A stretch of DNA of 34,910 nucleotides from Candidatus Helarchaeota archaeon (GCA_013375455.1 JABXJT010000054.1:1-34910); one strand, 5' to 3'. Counted from the first letter of the stretch, positions 14,294 to 23,170 are shown. Notes: a model not told the origin generated them from the sequence alone. Program-made: numbers and translations.

Positions 14294-14569
14294 CTTTAAA
14301 ACCCAGGTTGATTAGAACTTAGTTTGATATCGTTAAAAATTTTATTTGTTTTTATCATTTTATTATGAAATAAAAAATTTTCTAATGCAAATTAGTGTAA
14401 AAAGGGACATTTTAAGGTTTCCTCTTTATATCGAAAATATCTTGCATATGTACTCTTACATTCATTAAAAAACAAAAAAATTCTTCAAAATTTTGGTTTT
14501 TTTTTGGTCCTCACTTCTGAATACAAAGTCTAGGAATTTGTTTGAGTCTTAACTATTCTGCGCAATGCT

Positions 14570-15337
14570 CTATTTTTCAGGAAGGGTATAATAAAGGATC
14601 TGTCCCCGCTGGAAATCCCTAATAACGATTTTTGCAGCCTCATACACATCAGGTACGCCCCCCGGCAATAATTTTCCTCGACGCTTTGCTAATTTTTCGA
14701 GAAATTCATCTAATTCAGCGAATTGCACGCTATAAAATTTGGATAGTACAACATTTCCTACTCGATTCATGATTTCCTTGACAACTGCATCGACATTTGT
14801 TACTTTTTCAGGCGTAATCACGGCCTTCAAGGCCTTTTCAATTTCATCCCCCTCGATTGGTATAATTCCCGGTGAATCTATCAAGCGAATATTCTTGGAA
14901 AGGTTGATGTACTGTTTTCCTCGCGTGAAGCCGGCCTGGGGTGACGTGCCAACAGTTTTAATGCCCTTTAATCCATTGATTATTGTACTCTTACCCACGT
15001 TGGTGTATCCCACAATTCCGACGTAAGCAGGAAGACTTGGAGCATAGCTTAATATCTTTTTCCGCAAGAATCGGAGAGTTCGCTCGAATTTTCGAGCAGC
15101 ACTTATTGCTATAACGGGAAATTCTGATTGCAATAACTTACGCCACTGCTCAACAACGTCACTTGGAACTAAATCAATCTTATTCAAGATAAGGACCAAC
15201 TTTTTATCAGGTTCTGCGATTACTAGCTTCTCCAGGCGCTTATTTCGCGTCCCATTCGGATCTCTAGCATCTAATACTTCAAGAATCAAATTTGCGTCCG
15301 CTATAACATCATTGATGATTTCCCATAATTGGCTCAT
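14570..15337 (-). CDS. Circularly permuted GTPase (YlqF/RbgA-Nog2-Lsg1 type)
   Basis: The G motifs occur in permuted order: G4 NKID (residues 52-55), G5 SAA (79-81), then G1 GYTNVGKST (110-118), the GFTRG switch I segment (about 136-140) and G3 DSPG (154-157). This order defines the YlqF/RbgA/Lsg1 branch of GTPases, which act in large ribosomal subunit assembly. At about 255 residues it is a compact archaeal member with a helical C-terminal region. The start is taken at ATG 15337, three codons inside a longer frame, because GTGAGG lies 3 nt before it. The URO-D-like gene lies upstream on the same strand, with 24 bp between its stop and this start. Confidence 0.9.
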   Translation of the reverse strand: MSQLWEIINDVIADANLILEVLDARDPNGTRNKRLEKLVIAEPDKKLVLILNKIDLVPSDVVEQWRKLLQSEFPVIAISAARKFERTLRFLRKKILSYAPSLPAYVGIVGYTNVGKSTIINGLKGIKTVGTSPQAGFTRGKQYINLSKNIRLIDSPGIIPIEGDEIEKALKAVITPEKVTNVDAVVKEIMNRVGNVVLSKFYSVQFAELDEFLEKLAKRRGKLLPGGVPDVYEAAKIVIRDFQRGQILYYTLPEK

Positions 15338-15361
15338 TATCCTCACTAATTAAAAAATTTA

Positions 15362-16447
15362 TCAAGACAAACAATTGAGGGGATACTTCCCCCATTTTTT
15401 TAATGCCTTACTAAATGCTTTAATGTTTGTCTTTGGAATATTAATAGCTTTAGCATCTGGATAGAAATAGGCTAAATACCCGCCTTCTTGAGTGCTGAAA
15501 GTTTTGATCATCTCAATAACTTCTTGTTCTACGTCTTCTGGCGTCCCATTCGGATATACGGATTGGATGTTCACGCATGCCCAGAAAGGAAGTTTTCCAC
15601 GAAATTGAACGAGCTGATCGAAACCATTTAGACGAGGGGAATCAAACTCGATGGAATCCACCCCAACATCTATTAAAGTCGGTATGATTTCGCTAATATT
15701 ACCACAACTATGTAAATGGAAGGAACAATCGTGATCATGTGCAAAGTTGATTATTTCCCTATATGGGTCCGCATAAAATTTTTTGAATATTCTCGGGCTA
15801 AAAAATAGCTGCTCCTGAGTGCCCAGATCATCAGAAGCCCAGAATCCATCTGGCTTATACATGTCAATCCACGTTTCAAAATTTTTAAGGAAAATTTTAG
15901 TGATTTTTTTGATTAACTGATGCAACTGGTTCGGATTTCTCAGATGATCAATCAGGAGGTTCGAGAACCCGCGTAACATGTGGGCACGCGAAAATATAAA
16001 ATTATTACCGTGAACTAGGGCAAGCTTATACCTCCTAGGGAACAATTTAGCTAATCGTCCGAAGAACTTGTAAATTCCTTTATCTGCTGTATCTGGCCCC
16101 TCCCAAGCCTCCAATTTATCCCAAGAATCGAGCACGGGGCGTCCAGGATGCCCCATCGTCACATCACTTGCTATTTTATTCCAATAGCAACCCCACTGAT
16201 CAACCTCTTCCCGGTCATACTTCCACCAATCTTTAGGGGCCCAATCTGGGCGTTTCCACCTGTAAATTCTCAATTTTCGTATGATATCAGCATATAAACG
16301 AGGATATACATTTCGCTCCGTGGGTTGCCACTGTTTGGAGGGCATATCAATCATCGGAAAAACGTCGCCAGAGCCCCCTTTGAAAATTGGAATGCGATCG
16401 GGGTTGTTAAAGGTCAATGCTCGTTTCACGCGCTCTTTACCCTTCAT
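15362..16447 (-). CDS. URO-D-like / methyltransferase-type protein
   Basis: A 361-residue protein of the uroporphyrinogen decarboxylase superfamily, which also includes the MtaA/CmuA corrinoid methyltransferases. It starts with the family opening KGKERVKRALTFNNPDRIPI. The barrel core shows WASDDLGTQEQLFFSPRIFK, then CSFHLHSCGNISEIIPTLID and GVDSIEFDSPRLNGFDQLVQ. The HSCGN segment is the usual zinc or substrate region of the methyltransferase-like branch. No haem pathway or corrinoid genes are adjacent, so a methyl-transfer role is possible but unproven. It precedes the permuted GTPase on the same strand with a short gap and follows a membrane-protein gene. Confidence 0.75.
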   Translation of the reverse strand: MKGKERVKRALTFNNPDRIPIFKGGSGDVFPMIDMPSKQWQPTERNVYPRLYADIIRKLRIYRWKRPDWAPKDWWKYDREEVDQWGCYWNKIASDVTMGHPGRPVLDSWDKLEAWEGPDTADKGIYKFFGRLAKLFPRRYKLALVHGNNFIFSRAHMLRGFSNLLIDHLRNPNQLHQLIKKITKIFLKNFETWIDMYKPDGFWASDDLGTQEQLFFSPRIFKKFYADPYREIINFAHDHDCSFHLHSCGNISEIIPTLIDVGVDSIEFDSPRLNGFDQLVQFRGKLPFWACVNIQSVYPNGTPEDVEQEVIEMIKTFSTQEGGYLAYFYPDAKAINIPKTNIKAFSKALKKWGKYPLNCLS

Positions 16448-16462
16448 TTTTACACCAATATA

Positions 16463-17281
16463 TCATTTTCTATATTTAATGATCTTTAAATTATCCTTAT
16501 CAATTTCTTCTGAAAAGTTAAATTCAAATAATTGGGAGATGGTCTTTAGTATTTGATTTATTCTTCCCATATCTTTCCCGCCAAAACCGAAATAGCTAGA
16601 ATCAATAAGAACTGGCTTGGAGATCAGGGTTTTTCTTAAGGTATGGGGTCGAAAGAACTGTGGAGAGTCTTTCTCCTCTTCAGCTGCAATGGGAACATCT
16701 TCAAATCCTGGATCTTTTTCTAAAAGGTACAATTTTATACGATATCGATGTTGATTTCCCATATAATCCAAACCATGTCTATATTCAAGCACGATTTCAC
16801 GTATTTCTTCGATTGGAATCGTAGAACGAGTATGAAAAAGGAATAACACGCGCTCCCGAAACTCGATTGTCGATTTGGTTTTATCAATTTGGATAGTTTT
16901 AAAGTGGGTGATAAAATAGATTCCCGTGACGAAAACTGGTGAGAACGAGAAAATTGAGGAATAGGTCCCAATAATGACTGTAATATTAAGAATTATTAAT
17001 AAAATATGTCCAAAAGCGGTGTACCTATTTCGAATGATTAAAAAATTAATTATACTCGGAATTTCTAAGAATAAAAATGGGATGATAACTCCCCATAGAC
17101 TTAGGTTCAAGATGAGAATTCTTAAATCTGGGTTATTGATTGGTGATATTTGATAATTGTTGATTATAAGAAGAAATATTGAGATTGTCATTCCAATAAT
17201 TATGAGGGATAATCCTAAATACCGAATTTTTTTTGGAAGCGTTAATGTTATGCTGTTTTCAGTGATCTGATTAATTTTCAT
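16463..17281 (-). CDS. Membrane protein with a C-terminal soluble domain
   Basis: A 272-residue protein not assigned to a family. Four hydrophobic segments lie at about residues 23-43, 53-73, 75-100 and 100-125. A soluble half follows with alternating strands (TIQIDKTKSTIEFRERVLFL, IPIEEIREIVLEYRHGL, YRIKLYLLEKD), like the PH-like or bPH2 domains that follow membrane segments in many prokaryotic proteins. The last 40 residues are helical (GRINQILKTISQLFEF). It lies 15 bp upstream of the URO-D-like gene on the same strand, so co-transcription is likely. No function is proposed. Confidence 0.7.
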   Translation of the reverse strand: MKINQITENSITLTLPKKIRYLGLSLIIIGMTISIFLLIINNYQISPINNPDLRILILNLSLWGVIIPFLFLEIPSIINFLIIRNRYTAFGHILLIILNITVIIGTYSSIFSFSPVFVTGIYFITHFKTIQIDKTKSTIEFRERVLFLFHTRSTIPIEEIREIVLEYRHGLDYMGNQHRYRIKLYLLEKDPGFEDVPIAAEEEKDSPQFFRPHTLRKTLISKPVLIDSSYFGFGGKDMGRINQILKTISQLFEFNFSEEIDKDNLKIIKYRK

Positions 17282-17356
17282 CTATTAAAATCTCGGATAA
17301 ATTAATTACCTAATTCCAACTTTTCTTAATGGTTTGATATGTACTCATCCATAAAG

Positions 17357-17362
17357 TTTAAA
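17357..17362 (+). promoter_or_regulatory. Putative TATA box upstream of EF-2
   Basis: TTTAAA preceded by purines (ATAAAG) lies in the 218-bp gap before EF-2. A start site about 25 bp downstream would fall at ATG 17384, which opens a 28-codon ORF (17384-17470). It may therefore give a leaderless short ORF, or simply a long EF-2 leader. Confidence 0.4.
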
Positions 17363-17508
17363 TCTTGTCTATTCTGAATAAGGATGAAGGTTTTAGAAGA
17401 TGATGAAAACGCCATCAAAGAAATAATAGACCTTTTTTTAATTAGAATATTTTACAACAAATATTTCTAAAATTTTATTAAATTTAAAAAAACTCACGGT
17501 TGATCCTT

Positions 17509-19929
17509 ATGGTAAAAGTAAAGAATGTAGAAGAAATCCAAAGAATGATAAAGACGCATCCGTTGGAATTGCGACGCATCTTTTCAATCACTGCCCACAT
17601 CGATCATGGAAAGAGCACGGCATGTGATTATTTGATGGGTAGGGCAGGGCTTCTAAGTCACGATTATGAAGGAGAACGCCGTCTCACTGATTACGATGAA
17701 GAAGAACAAGAACGTGGTATCACGATTTTCACGAGTGTTGCCTTATTGAACTATGATTTCGAAGGCGAAACTTATCTATTAGAAATTAATGATACCCCAG
17801 GGCACATTTCCTTCACGGGAGAGGTCTCTAGAGCTTTACGCGGTTCTGATGGCGCAGTTATTCTAGTAGATGCCCTAGAGGGATGTATGACACAGACCAT
17901 CACAAATATTCATCTTTCCGTTGGAGAAGAATGGTGTCGTCCAATTTTGTTCATTAATAAAGTTGATCGGTTAATAATGGAATTAAAATTACCACCTGAG
18001 AAAATAATCCAGCGATTCCAACAAATTATTCAAGAAGTTAATTCGGAAATTAAACAAGTTGCCCCGAAAGACCTTAAGGATAAATGGATTCTCAACCCAG
18101 ATGTAGGGCACGTAGTATTTGGGTCCGCAAAGGATGGATGGGCCTTCACTATCCCTCAAATAAAGAAAAAGGATATGAGTGCAAAGCTAGTTCTAGATAA
18201 ATATGCAGAGGCCATTAAAACAAATAGTAAAGAACCAATTAAATGGTTAAGAAAGAATTTACCATTAGATGAAGCCCTGCTTGATGTCATTGTTAAATAT
18301 CTACCTAGTCCCATTGAGGCACAAAAATATCGAATGGTGAAACTTTGGAGCGGAGATATAAGGAAGGGACTTGATATTGAGGATCCTGAAGCCATCAAGG
18401 ATGATGTTGAGAAATGGACAGCTCATTCCCTGATTAATATTGATAAAGATGGTCCACTCTTAGGAATGATTACAAAGATTTTCATTCATCCAAAAACTAA
18501 AAGACCCACTATTATTGGGCGTGTTTGGAGTGGAACATTGAGGCAGGGAGATGAGCTTTATTTAAAGAACGCAAAACGCTCGGCGCGCGTGCGGCGATTA
18601 GGGGTCATGGAAATAGATAGCCTGCTCCCAGTGGATCAGGTTCCAGCTGGTAACCTTTTTGCAATGGAATTGCCAGATATACAGCCAGCTGGAGAGACCT
18701 TTGTTTCTCTAGAAATGAAGGATGAACAAATTCCTGGGTTTGAAAAAATTCTATACGTGTCAGATCCGGTGGTTAGTCGAAGCATAAAACCAGAAGATCC
18801 AAAAAATTTGGGGAAGCTTGGAGATGTCGTTCGGAAATGGGTGCTTGCTGATCCTACTGCAACATTTCGAAAAAATGAGGAATCCGGCGAATATATCTTA
18901 AGTGGAATCGATCCACTACAAATTGAAATCCTCGTTGAACGAATTCAAGATGAAATTCCAATAAAGGTGGGGATCCCTATAACAGTTTATCATGAGACCT
19001 TATTATATAAGGGCATAGAAATTAATACGAAGTGTTCAGAAGGGCATAATAAGCTCAAAATGTACATCGAGCCATTAAATGAGGACACTCTTAAATTAAT
19101 TAGAGAGGGAAAAATAGGCGAGTATCAAGACGAGAAAGAGAGAGCTGCTTTTCTCCGTGACGCTGGATGGGATAAGAAAGAGGCTAGACGTATTTGGGCT
19201 ATTGAGGGGCCGAATATTTTAGTGAATGGGTCCATGGGGGTCCAAAGATTAGATCGGATTAAAGGATATATTGTCGCAACGTTTCGGGACTTTGTTTTTT
19301 CATCTGCTCTTGCAAAAGAGCCAGCAATGGGGTTGAAAGCTGTAGTCACTGATGCAACGGTACACGAAGATCCCACACATACACGATCCGCCCAAATATT
19401 TGTTATGACATTCTCAGCGTTGAACATTAGCTTTTTAACTGCAAATCCAGCACTTTTTGAGCCGATTCTACGTATCGATCTGAAACTTCCATCAGATTAT
19501 ATGGGAACGATCATGACAATATTGACTCAACATCGAGGTAAAGTGGTGAATACGACACAAGTAGGAGATAATGTAGAGATTCAAGGCGAGCTTCCTGCAT
19601 CTGAAGCTGTGAAAGCTGAGGGGGAGATTGGGGGAATTGCTGATGAGATTCGGTCCGCAACCCAAGGGAAAGCGATATTTGGTTATCAATTCGAGAAATT
19701 CCAACTTCTTCCGAAAAGTCTCCAAGAAGAGATGATACTTGGTATTAGAAAACGAAAAATAAATACCGGTCAAGAAATGGCAGCAGGAATCCCAAACCCA
19801 TTTACCTTTAAGAACCGAATGTATCCCGATCCAGGATACTGGCGCAAATCACTCTGTGAATATATTTCCCAATATAAGACTAAAATAATTGTCTCAACGA
19901 TTCTTGACGCGGTATGTCCGAAAAAATAA
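17509..19929 (+). CDS. fusA: Translation elongation factor aEF-2 (or EF-2 paralog)
   Basis: This GTPase drives ribosomal translocation. G1 is AHIDHGKST (29-37), switch II DTPGHISFTG, G4 NKVD. Domain II, III and V sequences follow the EF-2 order and the end is archaeal. At about 806 residues it is some 70 longer than typical archaeal EF-2, with insertion in the later G-domain region. The diphthamide loop reads HEDPTHTRSAQ (619-629), whereas archaeal EF-2 has HEDAIHRGPAQ. His624 is kept but RGP is lost. DTPGHVDF is also changed to DTPGHISF. These changes recall the EF-2 paralogs reported in some Asgard archaea. ATG 17509 gives the usual EF-2 beginning (MVKVKNVEEIQRMI). Confidence 0.9.
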   Translation: MVKVKNVEEIQRMIKTHPLELRRIFSITAHIDHGKSTACDYLMGRAGLLSHDYEGERRLTDYDEEEQERGITIFTSVALLNYDFEGETYLLEINDTPGHISFTGEVSRALRGSDGAVILVDALEGCMTQTITNIHLSVGEEWCRPILFINKVDRLIMELKLPPEKIIQRFQQIIQEVNSEIKQVAPKDLKDKWILNPDVGHVVFGSAKDGWAFTIPQIKKKDMSAKLVLDKYAEAIKTNSKEPIKWLRKNLPLDEALLDVIVKYLPSPIEAQKYRMVKLWSGDIRKGLDIEDPEAIKDDVEKWTAHSLINIDKDGPLLGMITKIFIHPKTKRPTIIGRVWSGTLRQGDELYLKNAKRSARVRRLGVMEIDSLLPVDQVPAGNLFAMELPDIQPAGETFVSLEMKDEQIPGFEKILYVSDPVVSRSIKPEDPKNLGKLGDVVRKWVLADPTATFRKNEESGEYILSGIDPLQIEILVERIQDEIPIKVGIPITVYHETLLYKGIEINTKCSEGHNKLKMYIEPLNEDTLKLIREGKIGEYQDEKERAAFLRDAGWDKKEARRIWAIEGPNILVNGSMGVQRLDRIKGYIVATFRDFVFSSALAKEPAMGLKAVVTDATVHEDPTHTRSAQIFVMTFSALNISFLTANPALFEPILRIDLKLPSDYMGTIMTILTQHRGKVVNTTQVGDNVEIQGELPASEAVKAEGEIGGIADEIRSATQGKAIFGYQFEKFQLLPKSLQEEMILGIRKRKINTGQEMAAGIPNPFTFKNRMYPDPGYWRKSLCEYISQYKTKIIVSTILDAVCPKK

Positions 19930-19947
19930 TCTCGTTCATTCATACTC

Positions 19948-19957
19948 TTTTTTTTTT
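19948..19957 (+). terminator. Poly-T terminator after EF-2
   Basis: A run of ten T lies 18 bp after the EF-2 stop, the usual form of intrinsic archaeal termination. It separates EF-2 from the ubiquitin-like cluster. Confidence 0.6.
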
Positions 19958-20013
19958 CCCTATTTTCCTTTCAAGTATAAAATAAACTGCGAAAGTCGTA
20001 GTTATTACTTACC

Positions 20014-20019
20014 TTTAAA
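20014..20019 (+). promoter_or_regulatory. Putative TATA box of the ubiquitin-like cluster
   Basis: TTTAAA in the context CCTTTAAATTG lies about 74 bp upstream of the Ubl start and after the EF-2 poly-T run. A strong GGAGGT (20078-20083) follows, 4 nt before the Ubl ATG. Confidence 0.45.
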
Positions 20020-20087
20020 TTGCACCCTTTCTTTATTAGTATAGTTAGAATTTAAGATGAAAATAAAAAACCCTTGAGGAGGTAAAT

Positions 20088-20360
20088 ATGTCAAACGAAG
20101 AAGAAGTTGTAACATTAACGTTTGAGAATGCGGCTAACGAAAGCAAGAAATGGCAGATAGTAGCAGTCACTGGAGAACTATTAAGGGATTATGTAGGGCG
20201 AGCTGCTAAGCAATTATTTACCCCCGTGCCTCAACGAGTTGGGATCGCAACCAAAGATGGAGCCATTGTTCAGAATTGGTCTGATCAATCAGTTAAAGAA
20301 GTTATCGATTCCTATCGAACTAATCATTTTGTAATTGGCACCCCAGACCAACTTGGCTAA
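20088..20360 (+). CDS. Ubiquitin-like (beta-grasp) protein
   Basis: A 90-residue protein with beta-grasp order: strand VVTLTFENA, strand KKWQIVAVTG, helix LLRDYVGRAAKQLF, strand RVGIATKDGAIV, then SVKEVIDSYRTNHFVIGT. It ends PDQLG, a single C-terminal Gly with no extension. Its place at the head of a cluster with E1-, E2- and JAB-like genes makes it the likely modifier, to be adenylated by the E1 and transferred by an E2. The tail is unusual because conjugated Ubls mostly end GG, often behind a removable extension. ATG 20088 has GGAGGT 4 nt upstream. A T run after the stop may make it partly monocistronic. I assign the fold by pattern and context, not by clear sequence identity. Confidence 0.7.
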   Translation: MSNEEEVVTLTFENAANESKKWQIVAVTGELLRDYVGRAAKQLFTPVPQRVGIATKDGAIVQNWSDQSVKEVIDSYRTNHFVIGTPDQLG

Positions 20361-20403
20361 TTTAAAATAAGAACCCTCACGGTTTGCCGAATCTTCCAAC
20401 GTC

Positions 20404-20410
20404 TTTTTTT
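20404..20410 (+). terminator. T-run between Ubl and E2, possible partial terminator
   Basis: Seven T follow ACGTC, 43 bp after the Ubl stop. It could stop part of the transcription, giving more Ubl mRNA than enzyme mRNA. Confidence 0.35.
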
Positions 20411-20475
20411 CTTCATAGAGAACGAAGCGAAAGAGAATTCTTGCCCCTTAATTATTGAACCATTCAGGTGGGAAA

Positions 20476-21033
20476 TTGCGAAATAGAAAAGAAGATAAAA
20501 GCTCAATCGACCTTTCAGATTATATTGACTCTATATCCATTGATGTTCATAAAAGCTACATCCACAAGCATTTCCTCACGCCCTACCAACTGAAAATAAA
20601 AGGCGCAATCATACTCGAAAAGTTGCCCTTATTTGATAATGTCTATGGCCCACGATCACCCCATTGGAACGACAGGGTCAAAGAAGAGCTCGATATATTC
20701 GAATTTTTGAAAGAAAAATATGTTCAACAGGTAGGATTTCCCGTTTATGATAAATTAAACCCGGTTTCAGGAAATAATAGATTATGGAATGCTACATTTC
20801 GAATGGGAAAACGAAGTAGAGGACGTAAAATAGAGATACGATTAGACCTTCGATATCCGTATAAATTCCCTCGTGCCAAACGGGACCCCAAAGAAACGCA
20901 CGTCAATTTAAATGAAAAGTGTTTTGGAGAACTATCAACTCGATGGAGACCTGATGGAAAATTTGGCATTTCACACTTTTTAGTAGTACTCAGCTATTAT
21001 TACTCAATAGAACACGGTAGCGTTAGAATTTAG
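20476..21033 (+). CDS. E2-like (ubiquitin-conjugating fold) protein A
   Basis: About 185 residues. After a roughly 45-residue N-terminal region come an E2-like sheet (NRLWNATFRMGKR, KIEIRLDLRYPYKFPRA) with the RYP motif at 126-128, then the presumed catalytic Cys149 in NEKCFGELSTRW. The C-terminal helix DGKFGISHFLVVLSYYYS follows. The order YP, Cys, W, helix is that of divergent prokaryotic E2 proteins lacking the HPN tripeptide. It would accept the Ubl from the E1 as a thioester. It shares RYP...C...RW...G..GI.HFL..L.YY with the second E2 of the cluster. Start TTG 20476 is favoured because AGGTGGG is 3 nt upstream; TTG 20455 is possible. The JAB gene starts 17 bp after its stop. Confidence 0.75.
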   Translation: MRNRKEDKSSIDLSDYIDSISIDVHKSYIHKHFLTPYQLKIKGAIILEKLPLFDNVYGPRSPHWNDRVKEELDIFEFLKEKYVQQVGFPVYDKLNPVSGNNRLWNATFRMGKRSRGRKIEIRLDLRYPYKFPRAKRDPKETHVNLNEKCFGELSTRWRPDGKFGISHFLVVLSYYYSIEHGSVRI

Positions 21034-21050
21034 GTTTATGGAGGGGTAAT

Positions 21051-22316
21051 TTGAAGAGGAATCGGGATAACGCTGACAACGAGGAAATTGAGGATGGACC
21101 TTATGTAACGGAGGTTGTTGTACCGCCAAACCTCTTTAAACATGCTTTAAGAAGGGGATACGAGACCTACAAGGAAGTTGGGTTTTATCTCATTGGACTG
21201 TTTAAAAGTGGAATTTGTTATATCCATGATCTTATTGAATTCGATTATTCAGAACAAAGTGGAGGGTTCATTGAGTCCGGTATGGCACGATATATTCGTC
21301 TCAAAGCGGGGCTCCCTCTTGGGCTTCGAATCGTTGGGCACATCCACAAACATCCTGGCTTTACCTCTTATAGTGCGACGGATAAACGAAATTTTCTGCA
21401 ATATGGATATGCTAATCCATTGAATGCGTTTCTTATTTATATGGTTGATCCGTATGAGGAAGTCAGAGGTTATACCGCTACTGCCCATGAAATTTTTCCT
21501 CTAAAAGTCACCATTCGTGATTTCTCTCCAGAAGAAGAACTGCTCGAAAAGGAGATTAAGATGGAATTTACAACGAAAGTACTTCTACCTAACAATACAA
21601 AAGTTTCTGATTTTCGGCTCCTTTTTTCAGAAAATATCGGTTCGGAATCTTTGAAATTTCTTTCGCGCCCAACAGTCTTGGTTGATGGCCAGCAAGGTGA
21701 TAAAAGCTCTAAAATTACTAAGGATTCAAAAATTGAAATAGCTCCCAGAAAAGCAATTGAGATTAAGGATATTGCGAATAACACCTCATTACAGTATCGG
21801 ATTTTTATGGAGGAGCAAGAAACCATTGCTGATTTAGAAACAGCCCTGAAACAATTGATTAATTTCCCTCGTGAAAAAGGTTATGAAATTATTTTTTCTG
21901 AAGCGGGACGAAAACTTCCAAGGGATACAAAATTAAACGTTATTAAACAGCCTTTAGTTTGGAGCTTGGAAAAATCCGTGCTTTTTCCCATTCTTAAAAA
22001 TTTTTATAGGTTTTGGAAAGGTGTTATTGAAATTTTGCGAAAAAAGCAAACAAAAGAGAAACCGAAAACGTTAGAAGACTTTGAACTAGAGGTTTCTAAT
22101 CAATTATCAAGCAAATCGCCTGAAAAAACTGGGAGCCAATCAATATTTAAGAATTTTTCAACATTTCTATATGATCTTTTTCACGCTATAAAGGAACAAG
22201 AGGAAATTAAATCCCAAAAAGTTGCAAGCATACAAAATGAATATGATTCACCCACGAAAAATTCGAAAAAAAAGAAAAAGAATCTTAAAGGGTTCAAATT
22301 AGATTACTATACGTAG
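21051..22316 (+). CDS. JAMM/JAB metalloprotease with internal Ubl-like domain
   Basis: A 421-residue protein. The JAB domain covers about residues 20-150: E42 in KEVGFYLIG, then IVGHIHKHPGFTSYSATD, giving zinc ligands H99, H101 and D111 with S108. The spacing between HxHP and SxxD is one residue shorter than in the common JAMM motif, and there is an extra His97. JAB enzymes cut Ubl conjugates or trim Ubl tails. Residues about 247-307 look like a second beta-grasp unit (QYRIFM, TIADLETALKQLI, YEIIFSEAGRKLPRDTKLNV). The rest is charged and helical with a Lys-rich end. TTG 21051 follows GAGGGGT, and the E2 stop is 17 bp upstream. Confidence 0.85.
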   Translation: MKRNRDNADNEEIEDGPYVTEVVVPPNLFKHALRRGYETYKEVGFYLIGLFKSGICYIHDLIEFDYSEQSGGFIESGMARYIRLKAGLPLGLRIVGHIHKHPGFTSYSATDKRNFLQYGYANPLNAFLIYMVDPYEEVRGYTATAHEIFPLKVTIRDFSPEEELLEKEIKMEFTTKVLLPNNTKVSDFRLLFSENIGSESLKFLSRPTVLVDGQQGDKSSKITKDSKIEIAPRKAIEIKDIANNTSLQYRIFMEEQETIADLETALKQLINFPREKGYEIIFSEAGRKLPRDTKLNVIKQPLVWSLEKSVLFPILKNFYRFWKGVIEILRKKQTKEKPKTLEDFELEVSNQLSSKSPEKTGSQSIFKNFSTFLYDLFHAIKEQEEIKSQKVASIQNEYDSPTKNSKKKKKNLKGFKLDYYT

Positions 22317-22342
22317 TCTATCTATCCTTGGAGCCTAGAACG

Positions 22343-23170
22343 ATGTTGCCATTAGATGCCCGAAATCAATTGGCTGTGGAATCCCCTGCTATGTTCTCAA
22401 GGATTATTTTTGCTGGGATGGATATCCGCAAATTATTAACAAAAATCGCTTTAATTGGAGGGGCTGGCGGATTGGGTGTTATTGTTGGGGCAATCTTGGC
22501 AAGATCTGGCATTGGAAAATTGATTATAATTGATAGAGATATCGTCGAAGAAGAGAATTTCAACCGGTTAGTTTATAATCGAGATGATGCGGGCAAGCCA
22601 AAAGCTCAATGCCTCGCGCAGAAGTTAGAATCAATTCGGAATGCATCAGATATCGCTCCAAAGTTTCATCTGAAGACAGAGGCTTACCAGGAAGATGTGG
22701 TTGCTTGGATGGAATTAGAAGAACTGATTCAAAAATCAGATATTATCTTTACCTGTTTTGACAATGAAGCTGCTCGGGTCGAGTTAAATGCATATGCAAC
22801 AGTTTTGGGTAAGCCATTAATTGATGGCGGTACTTCTGAAAATGCCCTAAGAGGAACGATTATAACAGTTTTACCAGGAAAAACTCCTTGTCTTGAATGC
22901 TATTGGTCAATCAACACCTTAATTTCCATAGATGATATAGATCCAGATGAACAAGAACTAAAGTCATCCATTTTAAAAGTACCCTGTGGTGCAAGCTTAG
23001 CCACGACAATGAATATTGTAGGCAGTCTTCAAACTGAACAGGCGTTCAAAATTTTGTTGGAATATGGGGAAATCGTACCACTGATAAGAATTTCGCTAGA
23101 AGATAGTTTTTATGTAACTAAGACGCATCCCAAGAGGCGAACAGGATGTCCTGCATGTGGTGATCTTTAA
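22343..23170 (+). CDS. E1-like (ThiF/MoeB/UBA fold) activating enzyme
   Basis: A 275-residue adenylating enzyme: Rossmann loop GGAGGLG (39-45), acidic strand end IIIDRD (62-66), the NFNR arginine motif (72-75), and a zinc site made of C183/C186 (PCLEC) with C269/C272 (CPAC). C215 in VPCGASLATT sits where ThiF carries its reactive cysteine, just before the MoeB/ThiF-like helix NIVGSLQTEQAFKIL. It would activate the C-terminal Gly of the Ubl with ATP and hold it as a thioester. It is short and lacks the ubiquitin-fold domain of eukaryotic E1s. ATG 22343 is preferred over TTG 22328 since GGAG is 9 nt before it. Its TAA abuts the next ATG. Confidence 0.9.
   Translation: MLPLDARNQLAVESPAMFSRIIFAGMDIRKLLTKIALIGGAGGLGVIVGAILARSGIGKLIIIDRDIVEEENFNRLVYNRDDAGKPKAQCLAQKLESIRNASDIAPKFHLKTEAYQEDVVAWMELEELIQKSDIIFTCFDNEAARVELNAYATVLGKPLIDGGTSENALRGTIITVLPGKTPCLECYWSINTLISIDDIDPDEQELKSSILKVPCGASLATTMNIVGSLQTEQAFKILLEYGEIVPLIRISLEDSFYVTKTHPKRRTGCPACGDL

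Noticed and set aside
14294..14569. Possible small gene between valS and the permuted GTPase
   Set aside because: Only AT-rich sequence with T and A runs; no ORF of useful length with a ribosome-binding site.
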